A stretch of DNA of 64,000 nt, from NCBI RefSeq assembly GCF_000331575.1, contig NZ_ANOK01000003.1, positions 340,365 to 404,364 of the forward strand, given 5' to 3'. The stretch is from Calidifontibacillus oryziterrae (GTDB taxonomy: Bacteria > Bacillota > Bacilli > Bacillales > Bacillaceae_J). Shown here in pieces: positions 56,988 to 64,000 of this stretch; position 1 is the stretch's first letter, and every line of letters begins with the position of its first letter. The position numbers and the translations under genes are program-made. The notes under the pieces were generated by a model. It had not been told where the DNA came from. It saw nothing but the letters and a program-made list of their open reading frames with translations, and ran no database searches.

Positions 56988-59360
56988 ATGGCAAAATCAA
57001 AGAAAAAACGTTCAAATAAAAAAAATGGGAATTGGAAAAAAACATTAACGTTTGAATTAGTTGGATTAGCACTACTAGCGATTACAATTATTTCAATTGC
57101 AGAATTAGGTGGAGTTATTGGACAAGCGTTTGTTCTACTTGCTCGCTTCTTTTTTGGCGAATGGCATTGGATTTTCCTAGTTTGTCTTTTAATATTATCT
57201 TTATATTTTATTATTAAACAAGGCTGGCCAACGTTTTTTACAAGGCGATTAATTGGATTGTATACAATTATTAGTGCAATTTTGTTAATTACTCATGTTG
57301 GTGTATTTAGTGAAATTAATAACCATGCTGCCGTAGGGAACCCTTCCGTTATCAAAAATACATGGGCCCACTTTTGGGAAGAAGCAAAAGGAAATACTTC
57401 TTACGATTTAGGTGGCGGAATGGTAGGCGCAGTATTATTTGCGATATCGTATTTTTTATTTAATGAACAAGGCACGAAAATTATATTTTTATTCTTAATG
57501 ATAATTGGTATTATTTTAATGACAGGTTTTTCTTTGCATGATGTTATTTCAAAGATTGGTGGTACATTATACAAATTTACAAAAAAGCAATTTATCAGTT
57601 TTTTTGAAGATATAAAAATGTCGTTATCCGAAATAAAGGCTGGAAAACGGAAAAAGAAAAAAAGTAAGGAAAACAAAAACAAACAAAAACCTAATAAAGA
57701 TCCTCAGCATTCTAGTATAGACCATCATGTTGAGATCGATGTCCATCAATATGAGCATAGTGAACCAATTATATCGAACTTCATAGATGTTGCTACAAAC
57801 GACACCCAAATACATAGGGATCCTATTGATGAAGATACTCTCAATGATCGTTCAAATTCAACATTGACTAATGCTGAATTTGAGCCTCCGGATTCGACGA
57901 TATCGGTGGTTTTTAGTGAAGCTGAAAATGTTGATTATGAGCTTCCAACAAATGATTTATTAAAGAAACCAATCTATAACTCACAAAGTGACGAGAAAAA
58001 AATTATTACGATGAATGCGCAAAAGCTAGAAAAAACGTTTCATAGCTTTGGTGTAAAAGCGCGGGTTAAAAAGGTCCATTTAGGTCCTGCTGTGACTAAA
58101 TATGAGGTACATCCTGATGAAGGTGTGAAGGTTAGTAAGATAGTAAGCTTAAGTGATGATTTAGCGTTAGCGTTGGCTGCTAAAGATATTCGAATTGAAG
58201 CTCCAATTCCTGGTAAATCTGCAGTTGGGATTGAAGTCCCAAATAAAGAAGTGGCGATGGTTTCACTTCGCGAGGTATTAGAATCAAAAAATAATAACAT
58301 CGATAAAAAGCTAATGGTAGGGCTAGGTCGCGATATTTCAGGTGAAGCAATTTTGACAGAGTTAAATAAAATGCCACACTTACTAGTTGCTGGTGCAACT
58401 GGTAGTGGTAAGAGTGTTTGCATTAACGGTATTATTGTTAGTATTCTTATGCGGGCAAAGCCACACGAAGTAAAACTAATGATGATAGATCCGAAGATGG
58501 TTGAGTTGACTATGTATAACGGGATACCTCATTTATTAACACCTGTTGTAACGGAGCCCAAAAAGGCGTCACAAGCTCTAAAAAAAGTTGTGGCAGAAAT
58601 GGAACGCCGTTATGAATTATTTTCACATACTGGAACTAGAAATATTGAAGGATATAATGAACATGTACGTCGACATAATCAAGAGACAAACGAACAGCAA
58701 CGAGAGTTACCATTTATTGTTGTAATTGTTGATGAGCTTGCTGATTTAATGATGGTGGCCTCTAGTGATGTGGAAGATGCTATTACGAGATTAGCACAGA
58801 TGGCACGAGCTGCTGGGATTCATTTAATTATTGCGACACAACGACCTTCAGTCGATGTAATTACTGGTGTTATTAAAGCAAATATTCCATCACGGATCGC
58901 CTTTAGTGTTTCATCTTCAATAGATTCAAGGACGATTCTTGATATGGGGGGTGCAGAGAAACTTCTTGGGAGAGGTGATATGTTATTTTTACCTGTAGGT
59001 GCCTCTAAACCGGTGAGAATTCAGGGTGCTTTTGTTTCTGATGAAGAAGTGGAAGCAATCGTTGATTATGTTATCTCGCAGCAAAAAGCTCAATACCATC
59101 AAGAAATGATGCCAGTTGAAGAAGAAAAGGATACTGAGGTAGAAGTAGATGACGACTTATATAACGATGCAGTTGAGCTGATCATTGAAATGCAGACGGC
59201 ATCCGTTTCTATGCTGCAAAGACGTTTTAGAATAGGATATACGAGAGCAGCTAGGTTAATTGATGCTATGGAAGCAAAGGGTATTGTTGGTCCTTATGAA
59301 GGCAGTAAGCCTCGTGCAGTATTAGTGTCACAAATAAAAGACGAAGCCTCAAATCACTAA
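56988..59360 (+). CDS. spoIIIE: SpoIIIE/FtsK DNA translocase
   Basis: SpoIIIE pumps the chromosome into the forespore through the septum. The 790-aa protein has four N-terminal membrane helices (about residues 20-185), a charged linker (about 200-330, His/Asp/Glu-rich), the alpha-beta motor domain with Walker [17 protein letters not shown] near residue 465 and Walker [15 protein letters not shown], and the C-terminal gamma winged helix ([20 protein letters not shown], near residue 740) that reads polarity sequences. Position after ylzJ matches Bacillus. Confidence 0.96.
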   Translation: MAKSKKKRSNKKNGNWKKTLTFELVGLALLAITIISIAELGGVIGQAFVLLARFFFGEWHWIFLVCLLILSLYFIIKQGWPTFFTRRLIGLYTIISAILLITHVGVFSEINNHAAVGNPSVIKNTWAHFWEEAKGNTSYDLGGGMVGAVLFAISYFLFNEQGTKIIFLFLMIIGIILMTGFSLHDVISKIGGTLYKFTKKQFISFFEDIKMSLSEIKAGKRKKKKSKENKNKQKPNKDPQHSSIDHHVEIDVHQYEHSEPIISNFIDVATNDTQIHRDPIDEDTLNDRSNSTLTNAEFEPPDSTISVVFSEAENVDYELPTNDLLKKPIYNSQSDEKKIITMNAQKLEKTFHSFGVKARVKKVHLGPAVTKYEVHPDEGVKVSKIVSLSDDLALALAAKDIRIEAPIPGKSAVGIEVPNKEVAMVSLREVLESKNNNIDKKLMVGLGRDISGEAILTELNKMPHLLVAGATGSGKSVCINGIIVSILMRAKPHEVKLMMIDPKMVELTMYNGIPHLLTPVVTEPKKASQALKKVVAEMERRYELFSHTGTRNIEGYNEHVRRHNQETNEQQRELPFIVVIVDELADLMMVASSDVEDAITRLAQMARAAGIHLIIATQRPSVDVITGVIKANIPSRIAFSVSSSIDSRTILDMGGAEKLLGRGDMLFLPVGASKPVRIQGAFVSDEEVEAIVDYVISQQKAQYHQEMMPVEEEKDTEVEVDDDLYNDAVELIIEMQTASVSMLQRRFRIGYTRAARLIDAMEAKGIVGPYEGSKPRAVLVSQIKDEASNH

Positions 59361-59371
59361 TTAGCCATTTA

Positions 59372-59407
59372 TTTAAAAGTTTAAAAGTGATATAGTATTA
59401 TCAATAC
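59372..59407 (+). promoter_or_regulatory. Candidate promoter and GntR operator upstream of ymfC
   Basis: TTTAAA (59372-59377), 18-base spacer, TATTAT (59396-59401). The palindrome GTATT-ATC-AATAC (59395-59407) covers the -10, which suits an operator for the GntR protein encoded next. The operator assignment is inference. Confidence 0.35.
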
Positions 59408-59418
59408 ACGAATGAATC

Positions 59419-59446
59419 GTCAGAGGTCTAACCTCTGACATTTTTT
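59419..59446 (+). terminator. Terminator hairpin immediately before ymfC
   Basis: GTCAGAGGT (59419-59427) pairs perfectly with ACCTCTGAC (59431-59439), followed by A and six T that run straight into the GGAGG ribosome site of ymfC. It can end spoIIIE transcripts but lies downstream of the candidate ymfC promoter. Confidence 0.8.
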
Positions 59447-59457
59447 GGAGGAAAGAA

Positions 59458-60183
59458 ATGATTGTAAAACCTGATACAAGGCATCGTTATTTACAAGTAA
59501 TTGATCGGCTGAAAAAAGATATTGATCACGGAATTTATAAGGAAAATGAAAAACTACCTTCAGAATTTGATTTAGCGAAAACTCTAGGAGTAAGCCGAGC
59601 AACACTTCGAGAAGCACTCCGAGTGCTTGAGGAGGAAAGCATCATTATTCGTAGACATGGTGTTGGAACTTTTGTGAATCCAAAGCCACTTTTTACATCA
59701 GGGATTGAAGAGTTATTCAGTGTTACCGAGATGATTAAACGCGCAGGGAAAAAACCTGGCACGATTTTTATTTCGTCTAATTCGAGAGCAGCAACACCAG
59801 AGGATGTTCACCAGTTTAAGTGCTCTAATACTGAAGAAATTATCGTAATTGAACGAGTACGAACGTCTGATGATGAGCCTGTTGTGTATTGTGTTGATGA
59901 GATACCAGAATCAATTCTTCCGAAAAGCTACACCCACGAATCAGGGTCGATATTTGAATTATTTGAAAGGGAAGTCGGACGATATATCTCCTATGCGATC
60001 ACATATATCGAACCATTAGGCTTTTCTGAAAGAATTTCGCCAATCCTTAATTGTGAGGTTGACGCTTCTTTATTAGTTATGAAACAAGTGCACTATGATC
60101 AAAATGATGAACCGGTATTTTACTCATGCAACTATTTCCGGGCTGACAAATTTAACTTTCATGTATTACGAAAACGAGGATAA
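59458..60183 (+). CDS. ymfC: GntR-family (HutC/UTRA-type) transcription regulator
   Basis: The 241-aa protein has a GntR winged helix (residues 8-75: [41 protein letters not shown] in part) and a C-terminal UTRA ligand domain (about 95-235). B. subtilis ymfC occupies the same position after spoIIIE. Being just upstream of a BMP-type ABC importer, it may regulate that system or itself; no shared operator is evident. Confidence 0.88.
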   Translation: MIVKPDTRHRYLQVIDRLKKDIDHGIYKENEKLPSEFDLAKTLGVSRATLREALRVLEEESIIIRRHGVGTFVNPKPLFTSGIEELFSVTEMIKRAGKKPGTIFISSNSRAATPEDVHQFKCSNTEEIIVIERVRTSDDEPVVYCVDEIPESILPKSYTHESGSIFELFEREVGRYISYAITYIEPLGFSERISPILNCEVDASLLVMKQVHYDQNDEPVFYSCNYFRADKFNFHVLRKRG

Positions 60184-60186
60184 CAT

Positions 60187-60236
60187 AAGGAGCTGCCAAA
60201 AAGTTATTAAATTTGACTTTTTGGCAGCTCCTTTTT
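60187..60236 (+). terminator. Strong terminator after ymfC
   Basis: An 18-base arm (60187-60204) pairs perfectly with 60216-60233 (AAGGAGCTGCC... with ...GGCAGCTCCTT), followed by T. It insulates ymfC from the ABC importer. Confidence 0.9.
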
Positions 60237-60274
60237 ATGTCTGTATATGGCTTATAGACTGAATAGATTTATAC

Positions 60275-60302
60275 TTGTCTGTACAAATTATAAAAGTATA
60301 TA
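60275..60302 (+). promoter_or_regulatory. Candidate promoter of the BMP lipoprotein gene
   Basis: TTGTCT (60275-60280), 16-base spacer, TATATA (60297-60302), about 40 bases upstream of the start. No purine-riboswitch sequence is seen between terminator and gene. Confidence 0.4.
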
Positions 60303-60343
60303 AAGTATTTTTGTTTTTTTTCATTCAAAAAGGAGGATTAAAC

Positions 60344-61489
60344 ATGGTTTCAAAAAAAGCAGGTCTTTTCATATCTTTTTTATTTGCAATTAGTACGATT
60401 TTAGGTGGATGTGGGACTGCAGATAATGACAATAAAAATAATGCAGGTGAAGGTGGCACTCAAGAAGCTGAAGAGAATAAAGGTAATCAATCCATTAGTA
60501 TTGCAATGGTAACAGATGAGGGTGGTATCGACGATCGTTCCTTTAATCAATCTGCATGGGAAGGAATTCAAGCCTTTGGGAAAAAACATAATCTAGAAAA
60601 AGGGAAAGGTGGTTATGATTACTTACAATCTAATGGTCCTGAAGATTTTAAACCAAATTTAAATAAACTGGCACGTAATGAATTTGATGTGATTTTTGCA
60701 ACTGGTTTTGCATTTGGAGAGGCACTTACAGAAATAGCTCAACAGTTCCCAGAAATAAACTTCGCTGTGGTTGATGCAGTTGTGGAGCAACCGAATGTGA
60801 CAAGTGTTACCTTTAAAGAACATGAAGGTTCGTTTTTAGTTGGTGTGGCAGCAGGTTTAGCCACGACATCTAACAAAGTCGGCTTTATTGGTGGAAAGGA
60901 GATACCTTTAATAGAAAAATTCGAAACAGGCTATATCGCTGGAGTGAAAGCAGTTAAACCTGATGCTACTGTTGAAGTTCAATATGCTGATTCTTGGACA
61001 GATGAAGCAAAAGGGAAACAAATTGCCTCAAGTATGTACGCATCAGGTGTAGATGTAATTTATCATGCTGCAGGTGGGGTAGGCAACGGGTTATTCTCAG
61101 AAGCTGTCGATATTAAGAAAAAAGATCCGGCAAAAAACATTTATGCTATTGGAGTAGACCGTGATCAATGGGAATTAGGCTGTACGAAATGGGATGAAAA
61201 TGCAAATGAAACCGAGCGTAAACCAGAGGATTGTACTGGTGATAACATAGCGCTCACTTCGATGGTTAAACGAGTGGATGTAGCAGTTCAAGATATTGCT
61301 GAAAAGACGTTAAAAGGTGAGCAGACAGGTGGACAAATTATTGAATACGGAATAGAGGAGGATGGAATTGATATTGCGCCAACGCAAACAAATATTTCAG
61401 ACACGATGTTAGCTACAATTAACGAATGGAAAACGAAAATCATTAATGGTGATGTCAAAGTTCCACAAACACGTGCAGAACTCAAATAG
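60344..61489 (+). CDS. BMP-family substrate-binding lipoprotein of an ABC importer
   Basis: The 381-aa lipoprotein has a signal peptide with lipobox ILGGC (Cys23), then a BMP/Med domain: VTDEGGIDDRSFNQSAWEGI (in part), GFIGGKEIPLIEKFETGYIAG (in part), YHAAGGVGNGLF, IYAIGVDRDQ. BMP proteins bind nucleosides (TmpC/PnrA, YufN/NupN type), so guanosine or related nucleosides are the likely substrate. ATG 60344 follows AAAGGAGG. ATPase and permease genes follow. Confidence 0.93.
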   Translation: MVSKKAGLFISFLFAISTILGGCGTADNDNKNNAGEGGTQEAEENKGNQSISIAMVTDEGGIDDRSFNQSAWEGIQAFGKKHNLEKGKGGYDYLQSNGPEDFKPNLNKLARNEFDVIFATGFAFGEALTEIAQQFPEINFAVVDAVVEQPNVTSVTFKEHEGSFLVGVAAGLATTSNKVGFIGGKEIPLIEKFETGYIAGVKAVKPDATVEVQYADSWTDEAKGKQIASSMYASGVDVIYHAAGGVGNGLFSEAVDIKKKDPAKNIYAIGVDRDQWELGCTKWDENANETERKPEDCTGDNIALTSMVKRVDVAVQDIAEKTLKGEQTGGQIIEYGIEEDGIDIAPTQTNISDTMLATINEWKTKIINGDVKVPQTRAELK

Positions 61490-61496
61490 GGAACTA

Positions 61497-61606
61497 GAGC
61501 GAGAGGGGGCGGATTAGCCTCTGGCGGGAAAGCACATGTCCAAAACCCCTCAGCTCGTATTCGTTTGACGAGGTGTTTGAACCGTTGTCAGCGAAAAATA
61601 TTCGCT
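61497..61606 (+). promoter_or_regulatory. Structured intergenic region between lipoprotein and ATPase genes
   Basis: GAGC (61497-61500) and GAGGGG (61503-61508) pair with CCCCTC (61546-61551) and GCTC (61553-61556), a 10-bp near-continuous stem with a 37-base loop. CTCG (61554-61557) can instead pair with CGAG (61569-61572). A second hairpin is AGCGAA (61590-61595)/TTCGCT (61601-61606). There is no T run, so it may protect the lipoprotein mRNA segment rather than terminate. The 205-base gap holds no gene. Confidence 0.5.
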
Positions 61607-61634
61607 CTTAGCAATTTCAAAATCACCTTTTATG

Positions 61635-61657
61635 TTGAGATGTTGAGATATTGAGAC
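61635..61657 (+). repeat. Three tandem 8-base units
   Basis: TTGAGAT recurs at 61635, 61643 and (as TTGAGAC) 61651, with period 8, just upstream of the ATPase ribosome binding site. Confidence 0.7.
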
Positions 61658-61694
61658 CAATTGTGAAGCTTAACTACATAAGGAGTGGAGCAAC

Positions 61695-63221
61695 ATGAGT
61701 GAGTACATAATTGAAATGCTAAACATAAAAAAAGAATTTGCTGGATTTGTTGCTAACGATAACATCACTCTTCAGCTGAAAAAAGGTGAAATCCACGCCT
61801 TATTAGGAGAAAATGGTGCAGGTAAGTCAACGTTAATGAACGTATTATTTGGGTTATACCAACCAGAGCAAGGCGAGATCCGTGTCAAGGGTGAACCTGT
61901 AAAAATTAGTAACCCTACTATTGCTAATGAGTTAGGTATCGGTATGGTTCACCAACATTTCATGTTGGTTGATTCCTTTACAGTTACTGAAAACATTATT
62001 CTTGGGAGTGAGCCTAAAAAGGCTGGAAAAATCAATATTAAACAGGCTGTTGAGGAAGTAAAACAATTATCAGAACGATACGGATTAAGAGTTGACCCAA
62101 CTGCAAAAACAGCTGATATATCTGTAGGAATGCAGCAGCGAGTAGAAATATTAAAAACTTTATATCGCGGGGCGGAAATTATTATTTTTGATGAACCCAC
62201 TGCTGTACTTACCCCTCAGGAAATAAAAGAGTTAATTCAAATTATGAGAAATTTAATTAAAGAAGGAAAATCAATTATATTAATTACTCATAAGCTAAAG
62301 GAAATTATGGAGGTTTGCGATCGTGTTACTGTTATAAGAAAAGGAAAAGGAATTGGAACTTTAGAAATTCGACAAACAAATGCGAATGAGCTAGCAGCTT
62401 TAATGGTCGGTCGTGAAGTCCAATTTAAAACGGACAAAAAGGAAGCAATACTTGGGGATATTGTGCTTGAAATTGACAATTTAGTCGTTAAGGATGTGCG
62501 TGGAATTGAAGCCGTTCACCATTTGAATTTAACAGTTCATGCTGGTGAAATTGTTGGAATTGCAGGTGTAGACGGAAACGGGCAGACGGAATTAATAGAA
62601 GCAATAACGGGGCTTACCAAAGTACAAGCAGGGTCAATCAAGCTTAATGGAAAAAATATCACAAACCTCTCTCCACGTAAAATTACTGAATCAGGCGTAG
62701 GGCATATCCCGCAAGATCGCCATAAACATGGATTAGTACTGGATTTTCCAATTGGCGAAAATATGGTTTTGCAAACGTACTATCAGAAACCGTTTTCAAT
62801 AAACGGTATTTTAAATTTCAATGAAATTTATCAAAAGGCGAATAGATTAATTGATGAATTTGATGTTAGGACTCCAAGTGAACACACAATTGCACGTGAA
62901 TTATCAGGCGGTAATCAACAAAAAGCGATAATTGGCCGTGAATTCGATCGAGATCCTGCTTTATTAATTGCAGCGCAACCAACAAGAGGACTGGATGTAG
63001 GTGCAATTGAATTTATTCATAAAAGATTAATTGAGCAGCGTGACCATGGGAAGGCTGTTTTGCTAGTCTCGTTTGAATTAGAAGAAATTATGAATGTTAG
63101 TGATCGAATTGCAGTTATATTTGAAGGTAAAATTCTCGCAATATTAGATCCTAAAAACACAACTGAACAAGAGTTAGGGTTATATATGGCTGGTAGTAAG
63201 AGGGAAGCAGGTGTTTCATAA
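61695..63221 (+). CDS. ABC transporter ATPase, two fused domains (NupO/YufO type)
   Basis: This 508-aa sugar/nucleoside-type ATPase has two nucleotide-binding domains: first with Walker A GENGAGKSTLMN and signature DISVGMQQRVEILK, Walker B IIFDEPTAVL; second (from about residue 255) with a divergent Walker A GVDGNGQTELIE, signature ELSGGNQQKAIIGRE, and AAQPTRGLDVGA in place of a normal Walker B. Degeneration of the second Walker A is usual for this family. It overlaps the permease by one base. Confidence 0.95.
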   Translation: MSEYIIEMLNIKKEFAGFVANDNITLQLKKGEIHALLGENGAGKSTLMNVLFGLYQPEQGEIRVKGEPVKISNPTIANELGIGMVHQHFMLVDSFTVTENIILGSEPKKAGKINIKQAVEEVKQLSERYGLRVDPTAKTADISVGMQQRVEILKTLYRGAEIIIFDEPTAVLTPQEIKELIQIMRNLIKEGKSIILITHKLKEIMEVCDRVTVIRKGKGIGTLEIRQTNANELAALMVGREVQFKTDKKEAILGDIVLEIDNLVVKDVRGIEAVHHLNLTVHAGEIVGIAGVDGNGQTELIEAITGLTKVQAGSIKLNGKNITNLSPRKITESGVGHIPQDRHKHGLVLDFPIGENMVLQTYYQKPFSINGILNFNEIYQKANRLIDEFDVRTPSEHTIARELSGGNQQKAIIGREFDRDPALLIAAQPTRGLDVGAIEFIHKRLIEQRDHGKAVLLVSFELEEIMNVSDRIAVIFEGKILAILDPKNTTEQELGLYMAGSKREAGVS

Positions 63222-64000
63222 TGAATTCTAAACTGATGGATATTTTCTCTCCGGTATTTTCAGTAATTTTAGGAATTTTGGTAGGTGCCCTTGTTATGAT
63301 TATCAGTGGCTATAACCCTATAGCGGGATATCAATCATTACTATTTGGGTCATTTGGGGATTCCTATTATATTGGTGAGACGATTCGTCAAGTAACCCCT
63401 TATATATTAACAGGTTTAGCTGTTGCTTTTGCTTTTCGAACCGGACTTTTTAACATTGGTGTGGAAGGTCAATTATTAATGGGGTGGTTAGCTTCAGTTT
63501 GGGTTGGTTTAGTAGTTGAGCTTCCAAAAATTATTCATTTACCTTTAGCTATTTTAGCTGCAGCACTTGCTGGAGCCCTTTGGGGACTGGTTCCCGGATA
63601 CCTAAAAGCTCGCTTTGGTGTGCATGAAGTAATTGTAACGATTATGATGAATTATATTGCTTTATCAGTGCTCAATGCAATAGTGGCATCATACCTTGCT
63701 GTTGATGGATTTCGAACGAATCGAATTTATGATTCAGCATCATTACGATCTGAATTTTTACAGGGGATAACCGATTATTCATCGTTACATTACGGGATCA
63801 TAGTTGCACTCATTAGTGCTTTCATAATGTGGTTTATAATAGAAAAGACATCAGCAGGCTTTGAACTTCGCTCAGTTGGGTTTAATCAGCACGCATCAAA
63901 GTATGCCGGAATGAAGGTAGAAAGAAATATTATTTTAGCTATGGTCATTTCCGGAGCCTTTGCAGGGACTGCCGGTGCAATGGATGGGTTAGGAACGTTT
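63221..64000 (+). CDS. ABC transporter permease (NupP/YufP type), truncated by window end
   Basis: A 260-residue N-terminal portion is present, starting MNSKLMDIFSPVFSVILGIL, with at least seven hydrophobic segments and the BPD_transp_2 motif FRTGLFNIGVEGQLLMGWL near residue 72 and GVHEVIVTIMMNYIAL near residue 130. TAATG overlap with the ATPase implies coupling. The rest, and probably a second permease, lie beyond 64000. Confidence 0.93.
   Translation, partial: MNSKLMDIFSPVFSVILGILVGALVMIISGYNPIAGYQSLLFGSFGDSYYIGETIRQVTPYILTGLAVAFAFRTGLFNIGVEGQLLMGWLASVWVGLVVELPKIIHLPLAILAAALAGALWGLVPGYLKARFGVHEVIVTIMMNYIALSVLNAIVASYLAVDGFRTNRIYDSASLRSEFLQGITDYSSLHYGIIVALISAFIMWFIIEKTSAGFELRSVGFNQHASKYAGMKVERNIILAMVISGAFAGTAGAMDGLGTF

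Noticed and set aside
60237..60343. Purine riboswitch before the BMP lipoprotein gene
   Set aside because: None of the conserved aptamer loop sequences is present and the region is short and AT-rich.
1..64000. tRNA genes, CRISPR arrays, insertion sequences, phage or defence genes
   Set aside because: None seen; every sizeable + strand frame belongs to a core flagellar, housekeeping, sporulation or transport gene.

Overview
The window is a low-GC Firmicutes chromosome segment, almost certainly from a motile, endospore-forming member of the Bacillaceae. The evidence is the classical fla/che operon running into rpsB-tsf-pyrH-frr, the Bacillus-type order uppS-cdsA-dxr-rasP-proS-polC-rimP-nusA-rnpM-ylxQ-infB-ylxP-rbfA-truB-ribF-rpsO-pnp-ylxY-mlpA-ymxH-dpaA-dpaB-asd-dapG-rnjB-tepA-ylzJ-spoIIIE, strong AGGAGG ribosome binding sites, and frequent TTG starts. 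All genes lie on the + strand. I see no tRNA, rRNA, CRISPR array, insertion sequence or prophage gene.

Bases 1-23004 hold the distal half of the fla/che operon: hook control and capping (fliK, flgD, flgE), motor power and switch (swrD, fliL, fliM, fliY, cheY), the type III export gate (fliZ, fliP, fliQ, fliR, flhB, flhA), the placement GTPase/ATPase pair (flhF, flhG), chemotaxis signalling (cheB, cheA, cheW, cheC, cheD), sigma-D, and then a FapA/DUF342 protein, a small hydrophilic protein and a SwrB-like protein. cheC is interrupted by an in-frame TAA. swrD has a Shine-Dalgarno sequence 37 bases from its TTG, with a hairpin exactly bridging the gap.

Bases 23005-46820 are housekeeping: translation (rpsB, tsf, frr, proS, infB, rbfA, truB, rpsO), transcription (nusA), replication (polC), RNA turnover (pnp, rnpM), cell-envelope lipids and isoprenoids (uppS, cdsA, dxr) and intramembrane proteolysis (rasP). 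rpsB and rpsO have structured leaders suggestive of autogenous control, and polC is preceded by a long nested palindrome.

Bases 46880-59360 are sporulation and cell-wall related: ylxY, mlpA, ymxH, dipicolinate synthase (dpaA, dpaB), the aspartate pathway (asd, dapG), an RNase J, tepA, ylzJ and spoIIIE. dapA, which lies between dapG and rnjB in Bacillus subtilis, is absent; a perfect 25-bp inverted repeat carrying the likely rnjB -35 box stands there instead. The RNase J at the rnjB position keeps the complete metal-binding motif. From 59458 to the end lie a GntR regulator and a BMP-type ABC importer (lipoprotein, double ATPase, truncated permease), probably for nucleosides.

The window shows no foreign gene cassette. 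Its unusual content is in the short gaps: hairpin-bridged translation initiation, paired loops sharing a motif, nested palindromes, and promoters immediately followed by terminator-like hairpins. All structures were found by reading and pairing by eye; no folding program or database search was run.
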